15,965 bases of DNA from an uncultured Steroidobacter sp. (GTDB lineage Bacteria; Pseudomonadota; Gammaproteobacteria; Steroidobacterales; Steroidobacteraceae). The notes under the pieces were generated by a model. That model was not told where the DNA came from, searched no databases, and saw only the letters and a program-made list of their open reading frames with translations. The translations under genes were made by a program, and so were the position numbers. The stretch's first letter is position 1. Each line of letters opens with the position of its first letter. Positions 15,211 to 15,965 of the stretch are shown here, piece by piece. The stretch is from positions 1-15,965 of the forward strand of contig CAMLEO010000157.1 of NCBI GenBank assembly GCA_946478975.1, given 5' to 3'.

Positions 15211-15504
15211 CTAACTGTTCTTGAGCTTCCAGCCGCCGTCGCAGTCGAGCAGCGTCCCGGTGATGAATGTATTGGTCGTGATCATCATGATCGCCTGCGC
15301 CAGCTCGTCGGGCGCGCCGATGCGGCCGACCGGCACTTCGCTCGCGAGCTTCTCGAACAATTCCTTTCTAGCAGCTTCGGAAACACGCGACCACCACGGC
15401 GTATCGACAACACCCGGAACTTCGAAGCTGTCATCCGCGTCCCGCAAATAGTTCAAACATTGAAGTGGCGACGTTCCTGACGATGTACACCTGCAGCTCG
15501 CCAC
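15211..15504 (-). pseudogene. C-terminal remnant of a short-chain dehydrogenase/reductase
   Basis: Only the last 68 or so residues (from about 15417) resemble a classical SDR: PGVVDTPWW, the alpha segment RKELFEKLASEVPVGRIGAPDELAQAI, and the terminal strand FITGTLLDCDGG. The Rossmann TGxxxGIG, the NNAG and the catalytic Ser-Tyr-x-x-x-Lys are missing. The preceding 29 residues (MASCRCTSSG onward) do not look like an SDR, and no ribosome-binding site is evident. A whole SDR of this kind is about 230-250 residues, so most of the gene has been deleted. Another frame just upstream has a stretch (VRNVATSMFELF) vaguely like the SDR N-V-x-S-x-F helix, suggesting a deletion plus frameshift, but this is weak. 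Probably non-functional. Confidence 0.7.
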
Positions 15505-15554
15505 ATCGACGCTGCAAGCTCGGCGGGGCGCGCATGGAGAACACCCGCTATATC

Positions 15555-15965
15555 TTAGGCCACCTTTGAGTGCCGCAGCAGGCCGAGCCGGATGAGGCTC
15601 TCAGCGGTCGCGACGATGGCCTCTTCGGGTGAACGCGGCGTCCAGCCGAGCAAACGTTGCGCCTTTTCGCTCGTGGCGTTCAAGTTCACGCCAAGCAACG
15701 GCACCATTCCCTTCATTGCGGGTTCTCTCGATGCGGCGAGGCGCACCAACCAGTTCGGAAGCACTCGCGTCGGCACCTTGCTGGCAGCGCCTCCCAGGCG
15801 CTGTCGCAGCACCTGCGCAACTTCGATCATCCACATACTTTCGCCCGAGATTGCGAGGAAGCGCTGGCCCGCGGCGGCGGGATTGGTCATGGCTCGCAGG
15901 TGCAGATCCGCCACGTCTCGCACATCGACGAAGCCGGAATTGATCCTGGCGCATCCCGGCTGGCC
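15555..15965 (-). CDS. NAD-dependent epimerase/dehydratase-like protein (extended SDR), C-terminal part
   Basis: The gene enters from the right edge; 136 residues up to the TAA are visible, so no true start can be given. The sequence GFVDVRDVADLHLRAM, then AAAGQRFLAISGESMWMIEVAQVLRQRLG, matches the substrate-binding half of extended SDRs such as the dihydroflavonol-4-reductase/cinnamoyl-CoA-reductase group, followed by NATSEKAQRLLGWTPRSPEEAIVATAESLIRLGLL, their typical end. The NAD(P)-binding half lies outside the window. It is on the same strand as the SDR remnant, about 50 nt upstream of it. Substrate unknown. Confidence 0.85.
   Translation of the reverse strand, partial: GQPGCARINSGFVDVRDVADLHLRAMTNPAAAGQRFLAISGESMWMIEVAQVLRQRLGGAASKVPTRVLPNWLVRLAASREPAMKGMVPLLGVNLNATSEKAQRLLGWTPRSPEEAIVATAESLIRLGLLRHSKVA

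Overview
The window is GC-rich, densely coding DNA, most likely from a gammaproteobacterium. The flagellar gene order flhA-flhF-flhG(fleN)-fliA-cheY-cheZ-motC-motD and the presence of cheZ are typical of the Pseudomonas/Xanthomonas side of that class. A long TonB-dependent receptor beside sugar-acid genes would suit a Steroidobacter-like soil organism, but the genus is a guess.

Left third (1-6034): a sugar-acid (aldarate) catabolism block. A galactarate/L-talarate dehydratase-like enolase-superfamily gene enters from the left edge on the + strand and carries an in-frame TGA at 75-77. It converges, one base apart, on a minus-strand pair: kdgD (5-dehydro-4-deoxyglucarate dehydratase) followed by a TonB-dependent outer-membrane receptor. 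The dehydratase family makes 5-keto-4-deoxyglucarate and KdgD turns that into 2-oxoglutarate semialdehyde, so the two steps fit end to end. Divergent from kdgD is an exported B3-like metallo-beta-lactamase-fold hydrolase. The roughly 250 bp between them holds two related dyad sites 69 bp apart, a candidate shared operator.

Middle (6073-14302): one long minus-strand flagellar/chemotaxis operon: flhA (export gate), flhF (SRP-like GTPase, pole placement), flhG (MinD-like number control), fliA (sigma-28), cheY, cheZ, motC and motD (second stator pair). All have intact hallmark residues. cheA and cheB, which lie between cheZ and motC in Pseudomonas, are absent, as is an adjacent flhB. A good sigma-54 -24/-12 element lies about 56 nt (predicted leader) before flhA, with a CRP-like site further upstream. 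A sigma-28 -10 match inside flhG could add autoregulated expression of fliA and the genes behind it.

Right end (14303-15965), minus strand: a GNAT acetyltransferase translationally coupled to a VOC/glyoxalase-like protein, then a C-terminal remnant of a short-chain dehydrogenase, then the C-terminal part of an extended-SDR epimerase/reductase running off the window.

I saw no tRNA, rRNA, CRISPR array, insertion sequence or phage genes. Apart from the paired operator and the interrupted dehydratase, the content belongs to known families; I did not find a clear undescribed multi-gene system.
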